Shown here piece after piece: positions 41,544 through 50,162 of a DNA stretch of 64,000 nt. Source of the DNA: Pyxidicoccus xibeiensis. Lineage in GTDB: Bacteria; Myxococcota; Myxococcia; Myxococcales; Myxococcaceae. The notes beneath the pieces are model-generated. The model searched no databases, was not told where the DNA came from, and saw nothing but the letters and a program-made list of their open reading frames with translations. How positions within the stretch are numbered: position 1 is the stretch's first letter; each line of letters begins with the position of its first letter. Location: positions 1,736,001 through 1,800,000 of the forward strand of contig NZ_JAJVKV010000001.1 in NCBI RefSeq assembly GCF_024198175.1, given 5' to 3'. Position numbers and translations under genes: made by a program.

Positions 41544-42872
41544 TTATCGCGACTTGCCCCGGGTCAGCAGTCGATGGATGTCTGTCCCCTCTGAAATTGC
41601 TTCCTCGGCCAGTTCCCGGAGTGCGTCGGTGAGCAATTTGCGGCACGCATTCACGGTTCGGCACGAAATCGTCGCGTCGTTCAGGCGTTTGAAAACCAGT
41701 GCATGGTACTCCTGCGGGTGGGGGCCCTTGTGGCCTGGGACATCCACGATGTTCTCGGGGTCCTCCAGTTCCATCCCCGCCTTCTTGAAGAGCTTCTCGA
41801 ACCTCGGCGTCCAGGGCCCGCCCCGCGCAGCGGAGATGCTGTTCTTGTCCGTGGCCAGGTGATGGCTCTGGCTCCGCTCGCGGTTCGCCATGACCACCGC
41901 GTTGGGCGCGAGCGCGAGGGTGAATCCCTCGGCCGTCACCGCTACCGACCGCACGCTGCCCACGGCGGCGTACTGGAAGCCCGCCTGCGACTCCACCGCG
42001 AGCGCCGCCTGGGCGGAGCCCGGCAGCCGCGCTGACTTCGCCGCCAGCCCCGCCGTGTTGCCGATGGCCGCCGTGGCCAGCATCGCGAAGACGCGCGCCG
42101 CGTTCTCCCCGAGGACTTCGCCGTACGCCTCACCCGCCGCCTGCAACTGCTCGAAGGAGGTGGCCCGGTCGACCTCGCGCACCAGGGTCAGCCACCCGTC
42201 CAGCAGGCGCCACACCGTGTCCACGCCCAGGTAGGCAATGGCGACGGCGGTCAGGGTGGCGGCCAGGCCCTTGCTCACCGGCTCGGGTAGCGCCCAGAGC
42301 AGCAGATACATGGCCACCGAGGCTGAGAGGGTGGCCATGAGGGCTTGCGGGTCCGCCATGTCCTCCAGGGCCTCGGCCGTCTCCTCCCAGACCGAGTCCA
42401 TGGCAATGGCCAAGGCCAGCGTGTACTTGCCGTCGCTGGCCAGCAGGGGCCCCTCGTCCAGCAGGCGCAGGCAGTCTCCGGGCTGTTGCTTCCGCGAGCA
42501 CCACTGGCCGTAGGCGCGCGTCAGCTCGTCGTCCGCGTAGGACTCCAGGAGGTGTGGACCGTCCGTGTCCTCTGGGAAGAGCCGCCGGCTGCGGTGCTCG
42601 TACCGGTACACGCCGCTGCGGGAGGGGACGCCGAAGAGCGCTCGCGCCTCTCGCATCGGGTGCTGGAAGGGCCGCACGTCCCTGGCCAGCTCCACCACGG
42701 CCGCCTTGAACTCCTCGTCGTCGAGTTCGGCCTCCTCCAGCTCGGCCTCCTCCTCTTCGTGCGGGGTGACGACGAAGGAGTCCTGACCGGTTTCCAGGTG
42801 GACGAGGCGGGTGGCCGAACAGCCTGAAGCCACCAGCAGCAATCCAAGCGGTAGGGCCCAGCGCGCTGTCAT
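41544..42872 (-). CDS. SitA-like lipoprotein toxin with AHH nuclease domain
   Basis: 442 aa with a lipobox (LGLLLVASGC). An acidic stretch (EEEEAELEEAELDDEEF) follows, then helices (ALEDMADPQALMATLSASVAMYLLLWAL contains a membrane-like segment). The C-terminus is an AHH/HNH-type nuclease domain: SQSHHLATDKNSISAARGG and later VDVPGHKGPHPQEYHALVFKR, with the conserved HH and the H-x-x-x-x-P-x-x-YH pattern. Myxobacterial SitA toxins are lipoproteins that move between cells by outer-membrane exchange (TraA/TraB) and kill siblings without the matching immunity. This fits that family. It probably degrades DNA or RNA in the target. The gene lies between dnaA and rpmH. Confidence 0.82.
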   Translation of the reverse strand: MTARWALPLGLLLVASGCSATRLVHLETGQDSFVVTPHEEEEAELEEAELDDEEFKAAVVELARDVRPFQHPMREARALFGVPSRSGVYRYEHRSRRLFPEDTDGPHLLESYADDELTRAYGQWCSRKQQPGDCLRLLDEGPLLASDGKYTLALAIAMDSVWEETAEALEDMADPQALMATLSASVAMYLLLWALPEPVSKGLAATLTAVAIAYLGVDTVWRLLDGWLTLVREVDRATSFEQLQAAGEAYGEVLGENAARVFAMLATAAIGNTAGLAAKSARLPGSAQAALAVESQAGFQYAAVGSVRSVAVTAEGFTLALAPNAVVMANRERSQSHHLATDKNSISAARGGPWTPRFEKLFKKAGMELEDPENIVDVPGHKGPHPQEYHALVFKRLNDATISCRTVNACRKLLTDALRELAEEAISEGTDIHRLLTRGKSR

Positions 42873-43227
42873 GGCGATTCCCCGGCGTGAGCGCCCGCCA
42901 GAAGACGGGCATGCGCAGGAAATACAGGGAATGCCTGACATGCGGACGAAGCTCGTCGAAGCCCGCCCTCATGAGCCTCCCGACGCATGCGATTAAACCG
43001 ACCGCATCGAGCGTTGCTCCGGTGGCCGTCCAAGCCAGCAGGGTCACCCAGACCCACACCCACCCACTCCAGCCCGGCTGTTCGCCGGATCAGAAGGGAT
43101 TCTGGGAAGGGTCCAGGTGATCCAACGTTGACTTACCCTGGAAAGAGGGTTACGGACCCGCCCCTTTCCCCAGTTCAGGTCGCGCCGGAGCGGTAGGAGG
43201 CGCCGCCATCATCAAGGAGTTAGAGCC
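42873..43227. other. Intergenic region with rpmH promoter
   Basis: 355 bases between the divergent sitA-like and rpmH genes. No gene is supported in the region, despite short open frames. It contains the putative rpmH promoter at 43128-43156 and the ribosome-binding site AAGGAG (43214-43219). No DnaA boxes were read. Confidence 0.6.
43128..43156 (+). promoter_or_regulatory. Putative sigma-70-type promoter of rpmH
   Basis: TTGACT (43128-43133) is a near-perfect -35 box. After a 17-base gap comes TACGGA (43151-43156), which matches the -10 box only in part. It is about 70 bases before the rpmH start, as expected for a strong ribosomal promoter. Confidence 0.45.
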
Positions 43228-43380
43228 GTGTCCAAGCGCACGTACCAGCCGTCGAAGGTCCGCCGCAATCGCGCCCACGGGTTCCGCAAGCGGAACGCCA
43301 CGAAGGGCGGCCGTGATGTCCTCAAGCGCCGCCGCGCCAAGGGCCGCAAGCGGCTCGTCGTGTCCGCCGCGAAGAAGTAA
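43228..43380 (+). CDS. rpmH: Large ribosomal subunit protein bL34
   Basis: 50 aa, a basic protein of the large ribosomal subunit and one of the smallest. Reading the bases directly gives a GTG start, then [44 protein letters not shown] and a final KK before TAA. The match to bL34 (MKRTYQPS...GFR.RM.T..GR.VL..RR.KGR..L) is unmistakable. AAGGAG lies 8 bases before the GTG. It is followed by rnpA with a 12-base gap, the standard rpmH-rnpA order. Confidence 0.98.
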   Translation: MSKRTYQPSKVRRNRAHGFRKRNATKGGRDVLKRRRAKGRKRLVVSAAKK

Positions 43381-43392
43381 GCGAGCCTGCGT

Positions 43393-43815
43393 GTGAGGGC
43401 CGAGGGTGCGACGCCGGGCCAGTCAGGCCCGGCAGACCAACGCTTCCCCAAGGCCCTGCGCCTGCTTCAACGGCGCGAATTCCTGGAGGTCCAGGAAGGT
43501 GGGCAGAAGGTGCCCTCGGACTGCCTCCTGGCGCTCATCAAGCGCAATGGCCGGTCGTACTCCCGTGTTGGCCTCACCGTGTCGAGCAAGGTGGGCAACG
43601 CCGTGGTGCGCGCGCGCTTGAGGCGAGTCTTACGTGAGCTGTTCCGCAAGCGGCGCACGCAATGGCCGCCCGGCCTGGACGTGGTGCTGGTGGTGCGCTC
43701 TTCCGCGAAGGAGGCGTCCTTCCCGGAGCTGTCGCGTGCCTTCGACGGTGTCACCCGTAAGCTGCAGCGGCTCCCGCCGGCCGCGGAGACGAAGCCGAAG
43801 GAGCCTCCCCGATGA
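43393..43815 (+). CDS. rnpA: Ribonuclease P protein component
   Basis: 140 aa, basic. The RNase P protein helps the catalytic RNA cut tRNA 5' leaders. The family core [25 protein letters not shown] is clearly present (RNR motif as RARLRR). The start is [16 protein letters not shown], and [10 protein letters not shown] follows the core. GTG start at 43393; a short N-terminal extension precedes the core and a Pro/Lys-rich tail follows. The stop overlaps yidD by four bases (ATGA). It shares the rpmH promoter. Confidence 0.95.
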   Translation: MRAEGATPGQSGPADQRFPKALRLLQRREFLEVQEGGQKVPSDCLLALIKRNGRSYSRVGLTVSSKVGNAVVRARLRRVLRELFRKRRTQWPPGLDVVLVVRSSAKEASFPELSRAFDGVTRKLQRLPPAAETKPKEPPR

Positions 43816-44030
43816 GCCCGCTCGCCTTCGTCATCTCCCTGCCCATCCGCTTCTACCGGAAGTTCCTCGGCCCGCTCCTGCCGAAGGTCTGCCGGTTCCA
43901 TCCCTCGTGCTCCACCTACGCCATGGAGGCGCTGGAGAAGCACGGAGGCCTCAAGGGCTCCTGGCTCACCCTCTGGCGGCTGCTCCGTTGCCAGCCCTTC
44001 CACCCCGGCGGCATCGACCCGGTGCCGTGA
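43812..44030 (+). CDS. yidD: Membrane protein insertion efficiency factor YidD
   Basis: 72 aa. YidD is a small peripheral membrane protein that assists YidC. The family motif is seen: [32 protein letters not shown] and [24 protein letters not shown]. The Cys residues and Pro-Ser-Cys-Ser-Thr-Tyr motif are intact. ATG overlaps the rnpA stop (ATGA). yidC starts 49 bases further on. Confidence 0.96.
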   Translation: MSPLAFVISLPIRFYRKFLGPLLPKVCRFHPSCSTYAMEALEKHGGLKGSWLTLWRLLRCQPFHPGGIDPVP

Positions 44031-44079
44031 CGGGGGCTTCCACCCCTTGCCGCCCTCTCCCTCTCGGAGGGGGGAGTCT

Positions 44080-45900
44080 ATGAACGATCCGCTCTCGCCC
44101 CAGTCGAACGATTCGCAGAAGCGACTGCTGGCCGCCCTGGCCCTCTCGTTCGCGGCCACCGCCGTCTACACCTTCTTCTTCGCCCCCACGCCGCCTCCTC
44201 CCGGAGCGGAAGGTGGCGCGGACGCAGGCGTCGTCGTCGCCGGCCCCGCAGACGCCGGCCCCGCCCAGGCCGCCCTCCCGCCCGACGCCGACGGAGGCAC
44301 CCCCGCGGTCGCCGCCGGAGACGCCCCGCCGCCGCCCGCGCGCCAGGTGGACCTGCAGCGCCCGGAGGTCCACTACGCCTTCTCGTCCGGAGGCGCCGGC
44401 CTCACCTCCGCGGTGCTCCAGGGCTCGAAGATGCGCGAGCAGCAGGAGCTCAGCGTCCAGCAGGGCTTCGAGAAGCTCATCGGCAAGGACATCCCCCCCG
44501 CGCCGCAGATGAACCTGGCGCAGCCGGTGCCGGGCCAGCCGCTGCCGCTCGCCGTCTCCATCCAGGGCGCCAGCCCCCTGCCCGCCGACACGCGCTTCAC
44601 CGTGACGGAGGGTGCCGAGGGCGCCGCCGAGGGCCTCACCTTCACCGGCCGCCAGGGCCCGTGGGAGGTCGTGAAGACGCTGAAGTGGCCGCGCGAGGGC
44701 TTCGAGCTCACGTACACCCTCCAGGTGCGCAACACCTCCGGCCAGCCGCAGAGCGGCGACCTCCAGGTGCACTACGGCCGCGCCATCGACCCCAACTTCG
44801 AGCACGCGCCCTCCTTCTTCGGAGGCGTGGGCAACCAGAGCCGCTCCGCGTGCTGGGTGGGCGAGGAGCTCCAGAAGATGGTGCCCGGCGACGACGCCCC
44901 CGACGCCGAGGACACCCGCGGCCCGGTGCACTACTTCGGCATCGACCAGCAGTACTTCCTCTCCGCGCTCTACCCGCTGGAGGGCCCCCGCCAGGGCTCC
45001 TGCACCCTCACCGCCACGCCCACCGCGCGCACGGTGACGGCGTCCTTCCCGCTCACGGTGGCCGCCGGCGAGACGGTGACGTTGCGCTTCGGCGGCTACC
45101 TGGGCCCCAAGGACCCGGACCTGCTCGGCGTGGTGCCCGGCGCCCCGCTGCGCCAGGCCGCCAGCCTGGGTGACACGGCCTTCCACCCGAGGCTCGAGGA
45201 CACCATCGACTTCGGCATCTGGGCCGTCATCTGCAAAATCCTGCTGGCCGTCATGAAGTTCTTCCACGGCCTCACCGGCAACTGGGGCGTGGCCATCATC
45301 CTGCTCACGGTGGTGGTGAAGATGGTGCTGCTGCCGCTCACCTACCGCTCCATGGTCAGCATGGAAGAGGTGAAGAAGCTCCAGCCGCGCATGGAGGAGA
45401 TTCGCAAGAAGCACGCGGACAACCGCGAGCAGCAGAACCTCGAAATCATGAAGCTGTACCAGGAGGCCAAGGTGAACCCGCTGGGCGGGTGCCTCCCGCT
45501 GCTCATCCAGATGCCCGTGTGGATTGCGCTCTTCACGGCGCTGCGCAACAGCTTCGACATCTACGGCGAGCCCTTCATCGGCCCCATCTGGCGCGACCTG
45601 ACCTACAAGGACCCCACGTACCTGCTGCCGCTGGCGCTGGGCGTGTCCATGGTCATCACCCAGAAGATGCAGCCGCAGATGATGGATGCGACCCAGGCGA
45701 AAATCATGACCTGGTTCCTGCCCGTCATCTTCACGCTGACGCTGCTGCAGTACCCGGCGGGCCTGTCGCTCTACATCTTCACCAACAACATCCTCTCCAT
45801 TGCCCAGCAGTACGGGCTGCGGAAGTGGCTGGACCGGAACAAGCCGCAGACGGGCGGCGGCACGCCAGCGGTGGCGGCGGCGGGAGGCAGACGCAAGTGA
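44080..45900 (+). CDS. yidC: Membrane protein insertase YidC
   Basis: 606 aa, the Gram-negative long form. The N-terminal segment (LLAALALSFAATAVYTFFF) is the first membrane helix, followed by an Ala/Pro/Asp-rich linker and the large periplasmic beta-domain (~100-375). The conserved C-terminal insertase has five helices: GVAIILLTVVVKMVLLPLT, PLLIQMPVWIALFTALRN and PVIFTLTLLQYPAGLSLYIFTNN are visible. YidC inserts inner-membrane proteins with or without SecYEG. ATG 44080 follows GGAGGGGGGAG. Its stop overlaps the jag start (GTGA). Confidence 0.97.
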   Translation: MNDPLSPQSNDSQKRLLAALALSFAATAVYTFFFAPTPPPPGAEGGADAGVVVAGPADAGPAQAALPPDADGGTPAVAAGDAPPPPARQVDLQRPEVHYAFSSGGAGLTSAVLQGSKMREQQELSVQQGFEKLIGKDIPPAPQMNLAQPVPGQPLPLAVSIQGASPLPADTRFTVTEGAEGAAEGLTFTGRQGPWEVVKTLKWPREGFELTYTLQVRNTSGQPQSGDLQVHYGRAIDPNFEHAPSFFGGVGNQSRSACWVGEELQKMVPGDDAPDAEDTRGPVHYFGIDQQYFLSALYPLEGPRQGSCTLTATPTARTVTASFPLTVAAGETVTLRFGGYLGPKDPDLLGVVPGAPLRQAASLGDTAFHPRLEDTIDFGIWAVICKILLAVMKFFHGLTGNWGVAIILLTVVVKMVLLPLTYRSMVSMEEVKKLQPRMEEIRKKHADNREQQNLEIMKLYQEAKVNPLGGCLPLLIQMPVWIALFTALRNSFDIYGEPFIGPIWRDLTYKDPTYLLPLALGVSMVITQKMQPQMMDATQAKIMTWFLPVIFTLTLLQYPAGLSLYIFTNNILSIAQQYGLRKWLDRNKPQTGGGTPAVAAAGGRRK

Positions 45901-46721
45901 GCGAGCAGCAGCAGGCACCTCAGCAGCCGCCAGGGGCTTCGGACCCTGGCGCACCGGCGTCCAACCCCGGCGCCTCGGCGGAGTTCCGGGCCCGGGTGGA
46001 GCAGCTCCTCGGCGACATCCTCGGGCTGATGGGCTTCCCCGCCCGGCTGGAGATGCAGGACGCCGCCGATGGCAACCTCTCCGTGGCCCTCCACTTCGAG
46101 GCGGGCCCGCCCCCCGGCGTGGAGAACGGACGGCGCAGCCAGGTGGTCGACTCGCTCCAGTTCCTGCTCAACAAGATGATGCACCGGCCCGGCGTGGAGC
46201 GACGCTGGGTGGTGCTCGGCGCGGGCGCCCACCCGGAGCCCCGCCAGCGCCGCGAGCCGCAGCAGCCCCAGGCGGCCCAGGCTGCGGCACCCGCTCCGGT
46301 CCAGGCCGCGCCGGCTCCCGCCGCTCCTCGCCCTGCTCCCCAGGCGGCCGCCCAGGCGCCCGTGAAGGCGGCGCAGGCCCAGCAGCGGGGCGCACAGGCG
46401 CAGCCCGCCCGGTCTGCCCCGGTGACCAAGGTGGACTCCGACGAGCGCTCCATGACGGTGGAGGAGGATGCCGCGCTGCGAGAGGCGGCCCGCAAGCTCG
46501 CGGAGAAGTCTGCCAGCCTGGGGCGCTTCTATGCGCTCGCCGCGATGAAGCTGGAGGACCGCGCGCGCGTCGTCAGGGCAGTAGAAGGAGTGGGTGGAGT
46601 GAAGGTGACGGCGGAGGGCGAGGGTCGCAACCGCCGGGTGGTTTTCACGCCGGAGAAGCCGGCTCCGCTGCCCAAGCGGGCCCTGCTCCCGGACGACGAC
46701 GAGGACGACTTCGACGAGTGA
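45897..46721 (+). CDS. jag: Jag/KhpB-like RNA-binding protein (KH and R3H)
   Basis: 274 aa. A KH-like fold at residues ~28-105 (LGLMGFPARLEMQDAADG, QVVDSLQFLLNKMMHR) is followed by an Ala/Pro/Gln-rich linker (~110-165) and an R3H-like region at residues ~180-260 (DAALREAARKLAEKSASL, YALAAMKLEDRARVVRAVE). KhpB/Jag binds mRNA and affects cell division and envelope proteins. The GTG start at 45897 overlaps the yidC stop; the longer open frame from 45489 lies inside yidC. The end is a strongly acidic tail (DDDEDDFDE). Confidence 0.9.
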   Translation: MSEQQQAPQQPPGASDPGAPASNPGASAEFRARVEQLLGDILGLMGFPARLEMQDAADGNLSVALHFEAGPPPGVENGRRSQVVDSLQFLLNKMMHRPGVERRWVVLGAGAHPEPRQRREPQQPQAAQAAAPAPVQAAPAPAAPRPAPQAAAQAPVKAAQAQQRGAQAQPARSAPVTKVDSDERSMTVEEDAALREAARKLAEKSASLGRFYALAAMKLEDRARVVRAVEGVGGVKVTAEGEGRNRRVVFTPEKPAPLPKRALLPDDDEDDFDE

Positions 46722-46767
46722 GCGCGCTCGCGCCGCACTCGCCGGGTCGCTGGAAGAGAGAAGAGGG

Positions 46768-46995
46768 ATGGGCAAGGCGAAAGCTCTCAAGGACAAGCTG
46801 TACGGCGCGGCGGTGCTGAAGATGAGCTTCCGCCTGCGCGGGGACGAGGAGTCTCCCGCCTTCCGTTTCGTCTACCCGGGCGTGCTGCGCGATTTGGAGC
46901 TCGAGGACGCCGCGGTGGAGCGCTACATCGAGGAGAACCGCGAGGCCGTGGAGAAGGCCGCTCGCGGCTCCACGCCCCCGATGGGGCCGCGTTAG
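46768..46995 (+). CDS. Small hypothetical protein
   Basis: 75 aa, probably cytoplasmic. It starts [21 protein letters not shown], then an [13 protein letters not shown] segment and an acidic helix ([15 protein letters not shown]). A purine-rich AGAGAAGAGGG lies 5 bases before the ATG. No family recognised. It follows jag by 46 bases and may be co-transcribed. Confidence 0.65.
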   Translation: MGKAKALKDKLYGAAVLKMSFRLRGDEESPAFRFVYPGVLRDLELEDAAVERYIEENREAVEKAARGSTPPMGPR

Positions 46996-47117
46996 GCGAG
47001 TCGGGTTCCACCCAGTGCCAGAGGGGAAGTGCGGCTCCGTATGACTGGGAGCCCCTTCCCGCTGAAATCTCCATGCGGGAACGTGTCTGGTGTTCCACAC
47101 CCGCCTGGAGTGTTTCC

Positions 47118-48566
47118 GTGAGCAGTCGCCTCGTTCGCCGTGCCGTGCTGTCGCTCGTCCTGTCCCTCACCGCGTGCAAGGAGGCGGAGAGCGGAACCCC
47201 GGGGCCCCAGGGGCCCGCCGGTGAGCGCGGCCCCACGGGCCCCGCCGGTGAGCGTGGGGAGCAGGGCCCCGCCGGTGAGCGCGGACTCCCGGGTGAGCCG
47301 GGCGTCGCGGGTGCCGCCGGTGAGCAGGGGCTTCAGGGGCTCATGGGCCCCGCGGGTGAGCGTGGCGCGCAGGGGCCTCAGGGGCTCCAGGGCGAGCGCG
47401 GCCTCCCGGGCCCCATGGGCGCGACGGGCGAGCGCGGTCCCCAGGGCGAGCGGGGCGCGGCGGGGGAGCGCGGCGAGACCGGTGAGCGTGGGCCCGAGGG
47501 TGCCGCGGGCCCGACGGGTCCGCAGGGTGTTCCGGGGCCGGCGGGTGAGCGCGGGCCGAGTGGCCTCGACTACAAGCGCATCGTGGTGGTGGCCGCGGGG
47601 GCGACGCCGGCCGAGGGTGGCACCGCGCTCCGCGCCGCGATTGACGGCATCACCGTGGGCGCCGGGGAGACGTGGGTGGTGAAGCTGGAGCCCGGCATCT
47701 ACGACGTGGGCGCCACGCCGCTGCAGCTCAAGCAGGACGTGTTCCTGGAGGGCTCGGGGGAGGACGCCACGGTGGTGCGCTCCTCCGCCGCCACGCAGGG
47801 CACCGTGGTGGGGGCCTCGGGCGTGCTGCTGACGCGGCTGACGGTGATGAACACCGGCGGTGGCGACAGCTCCGTCGCCATCTTCAGCACCGCGCCGTTC
47901 CTGGACCTGCACGACGTGGTGGCGGTGGCGAACAACGGCACGTCCGTCACGTACGGCATCAACATGAGGAACGCGCAGGGCACCTTCGAGAACGTGCGGG
48001 CCTTCGCCAACAGCCCCCCGGCGGGCGTCGCGGGGGGCCTTCGCTGCACGGACTGCTCGCTGAACCTCATGGAGTCCTACGCCGAGGGCAAGGGCGGTGA
48101 CTTCGCCACCGGCGTGTTGACGCTGCGGGGCACCGTCTACCTGCGCAACGTGACTGCCAGCGCGACGGGCTCGCAGCACAACTACGGCGTGTACGCGGCG
48201 GGCACCGTGGCCATGGCCGGGGTGGAGGGCGTGGCGCGCGGCGGTGCCTTCGCGGCGGGTGTCTACGCGGAGTTCGCCCACGTCTCCGCGCGCAACAGCG
48301 TGCTCAGCGGCACCGGAGCCACGGAGTCGCTCGGCTTCGACAGCGCGAACACCACCGACACGCGCTACAGCGCCACGTTCCAGGGCTCGACGCTCACGGG
48401 CACCACGCACAGCGTGCGCGCCGTCCGGGGCTTCGACGTGCGCATCGGCACCTCGATGCTGGCGGGCGGTCCGGCCACGCTGGTGAGCATCAACAACTCG
48501 CTCGTCTGCGTGAACACGCACGACGAGTTCTACACGGCGCCGGGGGCCCAGGGCGTCTGCCCGTAA
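47118..48566 (+). CDS. Collagen-like (GXY) repeat lipoprotein with beta-helix domain
   Basis: 482 aa. The GTG at 47118, preceded by GGAG, gives a lipobox ([10 protein letters not shown]). Residues ~25-150 are ~40 Gly-X-Y triplets rich in GPQ, GPA, GER and GEQ, with no break longer than a triplet, so they should form a collagen-like triple helix. Residues ~160-480 are a trimeric-type beta-helix with [41 protein letters not shown] and NVTASATG. Collagen-like stalk proteins display adhesins. A stalk plus beta-helix on an outer-membrane lipid anchor is a coherent design. An ATG at 47073 is a possible alternative start. It lies between jag and mnmE. Confidence 0.83.
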   Translation: MSSRLVRRAVLSLVLSLTACKEAESGTPGPQGPAGERGPTGPAGERGEQGPAGERGLPGEPGVAGAAGEQGLQGLMGPAGERGAQGPQGLQGERGLPGPMGATGERGPQGERGAAGERGETGERGPEGAAGPTGPQGVPGPAGERGPSGLDYKRIVVVAAGATPAEGGTALRAAIDGITVGAGETWVVKLEPGIYDVGATPLQLKQDVFLEGSGEDATVVRSSAATQGTVVGASGVLLTRLTVMNTGGGDSSVAIFSTAPFLDLHDVVAVANNGTSVTYGINMRNAQGTFENVRAFANSPPAGVAGGLRCTDCSLNLMESYAEGKGGDFATGVLTLRGTVYLRNVTASATGSQHNYGVYAAGTVAMAGVEGVARGGAFAAGVYAEFAHVSARNSVLSGTGATESLGFDSANTTDTRYSATFQGSTLTGTTHSVRAVRGFDVRIGTSMLAGGPATLVSINNSLVCVNTHDEFYTAPGAQGVCP

Positions 48567-48642
48567 CAGCACCCTTCCCTGCCCCGGGTGCGGCTACGCT
48601 GGGGGGGATGCGGCGTCCTCCCCGCGACGCCGCCGTGCCGAC

Positions 48643-50100
48643 ATGACGTCTGCTTCCTCCACCATCGCCGCTCTCGCCACCGCGCCCATCGCTGGAGCCG
48701 TGGGCATCCTCCGGCTGTCCGGCCCCTCCGCGCTGGACGTGGGCCGCCTGCTGGCCCCCGGCGTGCCCGCCGAGCCCACGCCGCGTCACGCATACCTCGC
48801 CACCTTCGTGGACTCTCAAGGGCGCGCGCTGGACGAGGGCCTGTTCCTCTACTTCCGCGCGCCCTACTCCTTCACGGGGGAGGACGTGGTGGAGCTGCAG
48901 GCCCATGGCAGCCCGCGCCTGCTGCGCCTGCTGCTGGCCCGCGCGCTGGAGGACGAGCGCGTACGCCCCGCCGCTCCGGGTGAGTTCACGCGTCGCGCCT
49001 TCCTCAATGGCCGCATGGACCTCACCCGCGCGGAGGCGGTGGCGGACCTGGTGGCGGCGGACTCGGAGGCCGCGGTGCGTGCGGCCGCGGCGGGCCTGTC
49101 CGGTGCGCTCGCCTCGCGCGTGCGGGAGCTGGAGGAGCCCCTGCGCGAGCTGCATGCGGACCTGGAGGGAGTGCTCAACTTCCCCGACGAGGCCGAGGGT
49201 GCCGACGCGGAGGCCGCCGCGCGCGTCGAGGCCCTGCGCGCCCGGGCGGAGGTGTTGCTCGCGGAGGCGGGACGGGGCCGGCTCGTGCGGCGGGGGGCTC
49301 GCGTGGCCCTCTACGGCCCCGTCAACGCGGGCAAGTCCACCCTCTTCAACCGCCTGGTGGGCGAGGCGCGCGCTCTCGTGGACGACGAGCCCGGGACGAC
49401 GCGGGACTCGCTGGAGGCGCGTGTCGAGTGGGACGGGCTGGGCGTCACCCTCTTCGACACCGCCGGGCTGCGCGAGACGCCGGGCCGCGTGGAGGCGCTC
49501 GGCATCGCCCGCACGCGGGAGCTGCTCGCGGGCGTGGACCTGGCCGTGCTCGTGCTGCCGCCTCAGGCCACGGAGGCCGAGGCCGAGTCGTGGACGCGCG
49601 AGGCGGGTGCCACGGAGGTGCTGTGTGTCGATGGCAAGTGCGATGTGTCGGGCAGGAGCAGTGGTGTCGGCCCGCAGTCCGCCTCGCACGTCCAGGTCGT
49701 GGGTGGAGGCGCGGTGGAGAAGCCGCGTCCAACTGTCCCCGGTGGCCCGCCGCACGCCGTGGAGGAACCCGCGCGGATGCCAGAAGGACCTGCTCCGCGC
49801 CTCCGCGTGAGCGGGCTCACGGGTGAAGGCGTGGAGGCCCTGCGCACCACCCTGCTCGGGCGGCTGTGGGGAGGTGGCACTCCCTCCGCGGTGGCCCTCG
49901 TCTCCGAGCGCCACGCGGATGCCCTGCGTCGCGCCTCCGAGGCCCTGGCCCGCGCCGAGGCCGCGTCGCGCGCGTCCACGCTCGAGGTCGTCTCCGGCGA
50001 GGTGGGCCTCGCGCTCGAAGCGCTCGGCGAGGTGTCCGGCACCTCCGTCTCCGAGGCCCTCCTCGACGCCATCTTCCAGCGCTTCTGCATCGGCAAGTGA
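48643..50100 (+). CDS. mnmE: tRNA-modification GTPase MnmE
   Basis: 485 aa. MnmE, with MnmG, installs cmnm5U34 in tRNA. The N-terminal folate-binding domain starts TIAALATAPIAGAVGILRLSG. The G domain has Walker A GPVNAGKST, switch II FDTAGLRETPG and the family's C-terminal FQRFCIGK with catalytic-site Cys. The G4 motif, normally NKxD, reads DGKCD: Lys and Asp remain but the Asn is Gly, and a ~60-residue insert rich in Pro, Gly and Ser follows. This may alter nucleotide specificity or simply be a lineage variant. ATG 48643 fits the family start. Confidence 0.95.
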   Translation: MTSASSTIAALATAPIAGAVGILRLSGPSALDVGRLLAPGVPAEPTPRHAYLATFVDSQGRALDEGLFLYFRAPYSFTGEDVVELQAHGSPRLLRLLLARALEDERVRPAAPGEFTRRAFLNGRMDLTRAEAVADLVAADSEAAVRAAAAGLSGALASRVRELEEPLRELHADLEGVLNFPDEAEGADAEAAARVEALRARAEVLLAEAGRGRLVRRGARVALYGPVNAGKSTLFNRLVGEARALVDDEPGTTRDSLEARVEWDGLGVTLFDTAGLRETPGRVEALGIARTRELLAGVDLAVLVLPPQATEAEAESWTREAGATEVLCVDGKCDVSGRSSGVGPQSASHVQVVGGGAVEKPRPTVPGGPPHAVEEPARMPEGPAPRLRVSGLTGEGVEALRTTLLGRLWGGGTPSAVALVSERHADALRRASEALARAEAASRASTLEVVSGEVGLALEALGEVSGTSVSEALLDAIFQRFCIGK

Positions 50101-50162
50101 GCGCACCCCGGAGACGAGAGGAGACGCCCGTCCCCTTGAGGTGACGCCGGCCGGTCCACGCG

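Noticed and set aside
42873-43227. Short + strand frames in the sitA-rpmH gap
   Set aside because: They lack ribosome-binding sites and conserved sequence, and they overlap the rpmH promoter.
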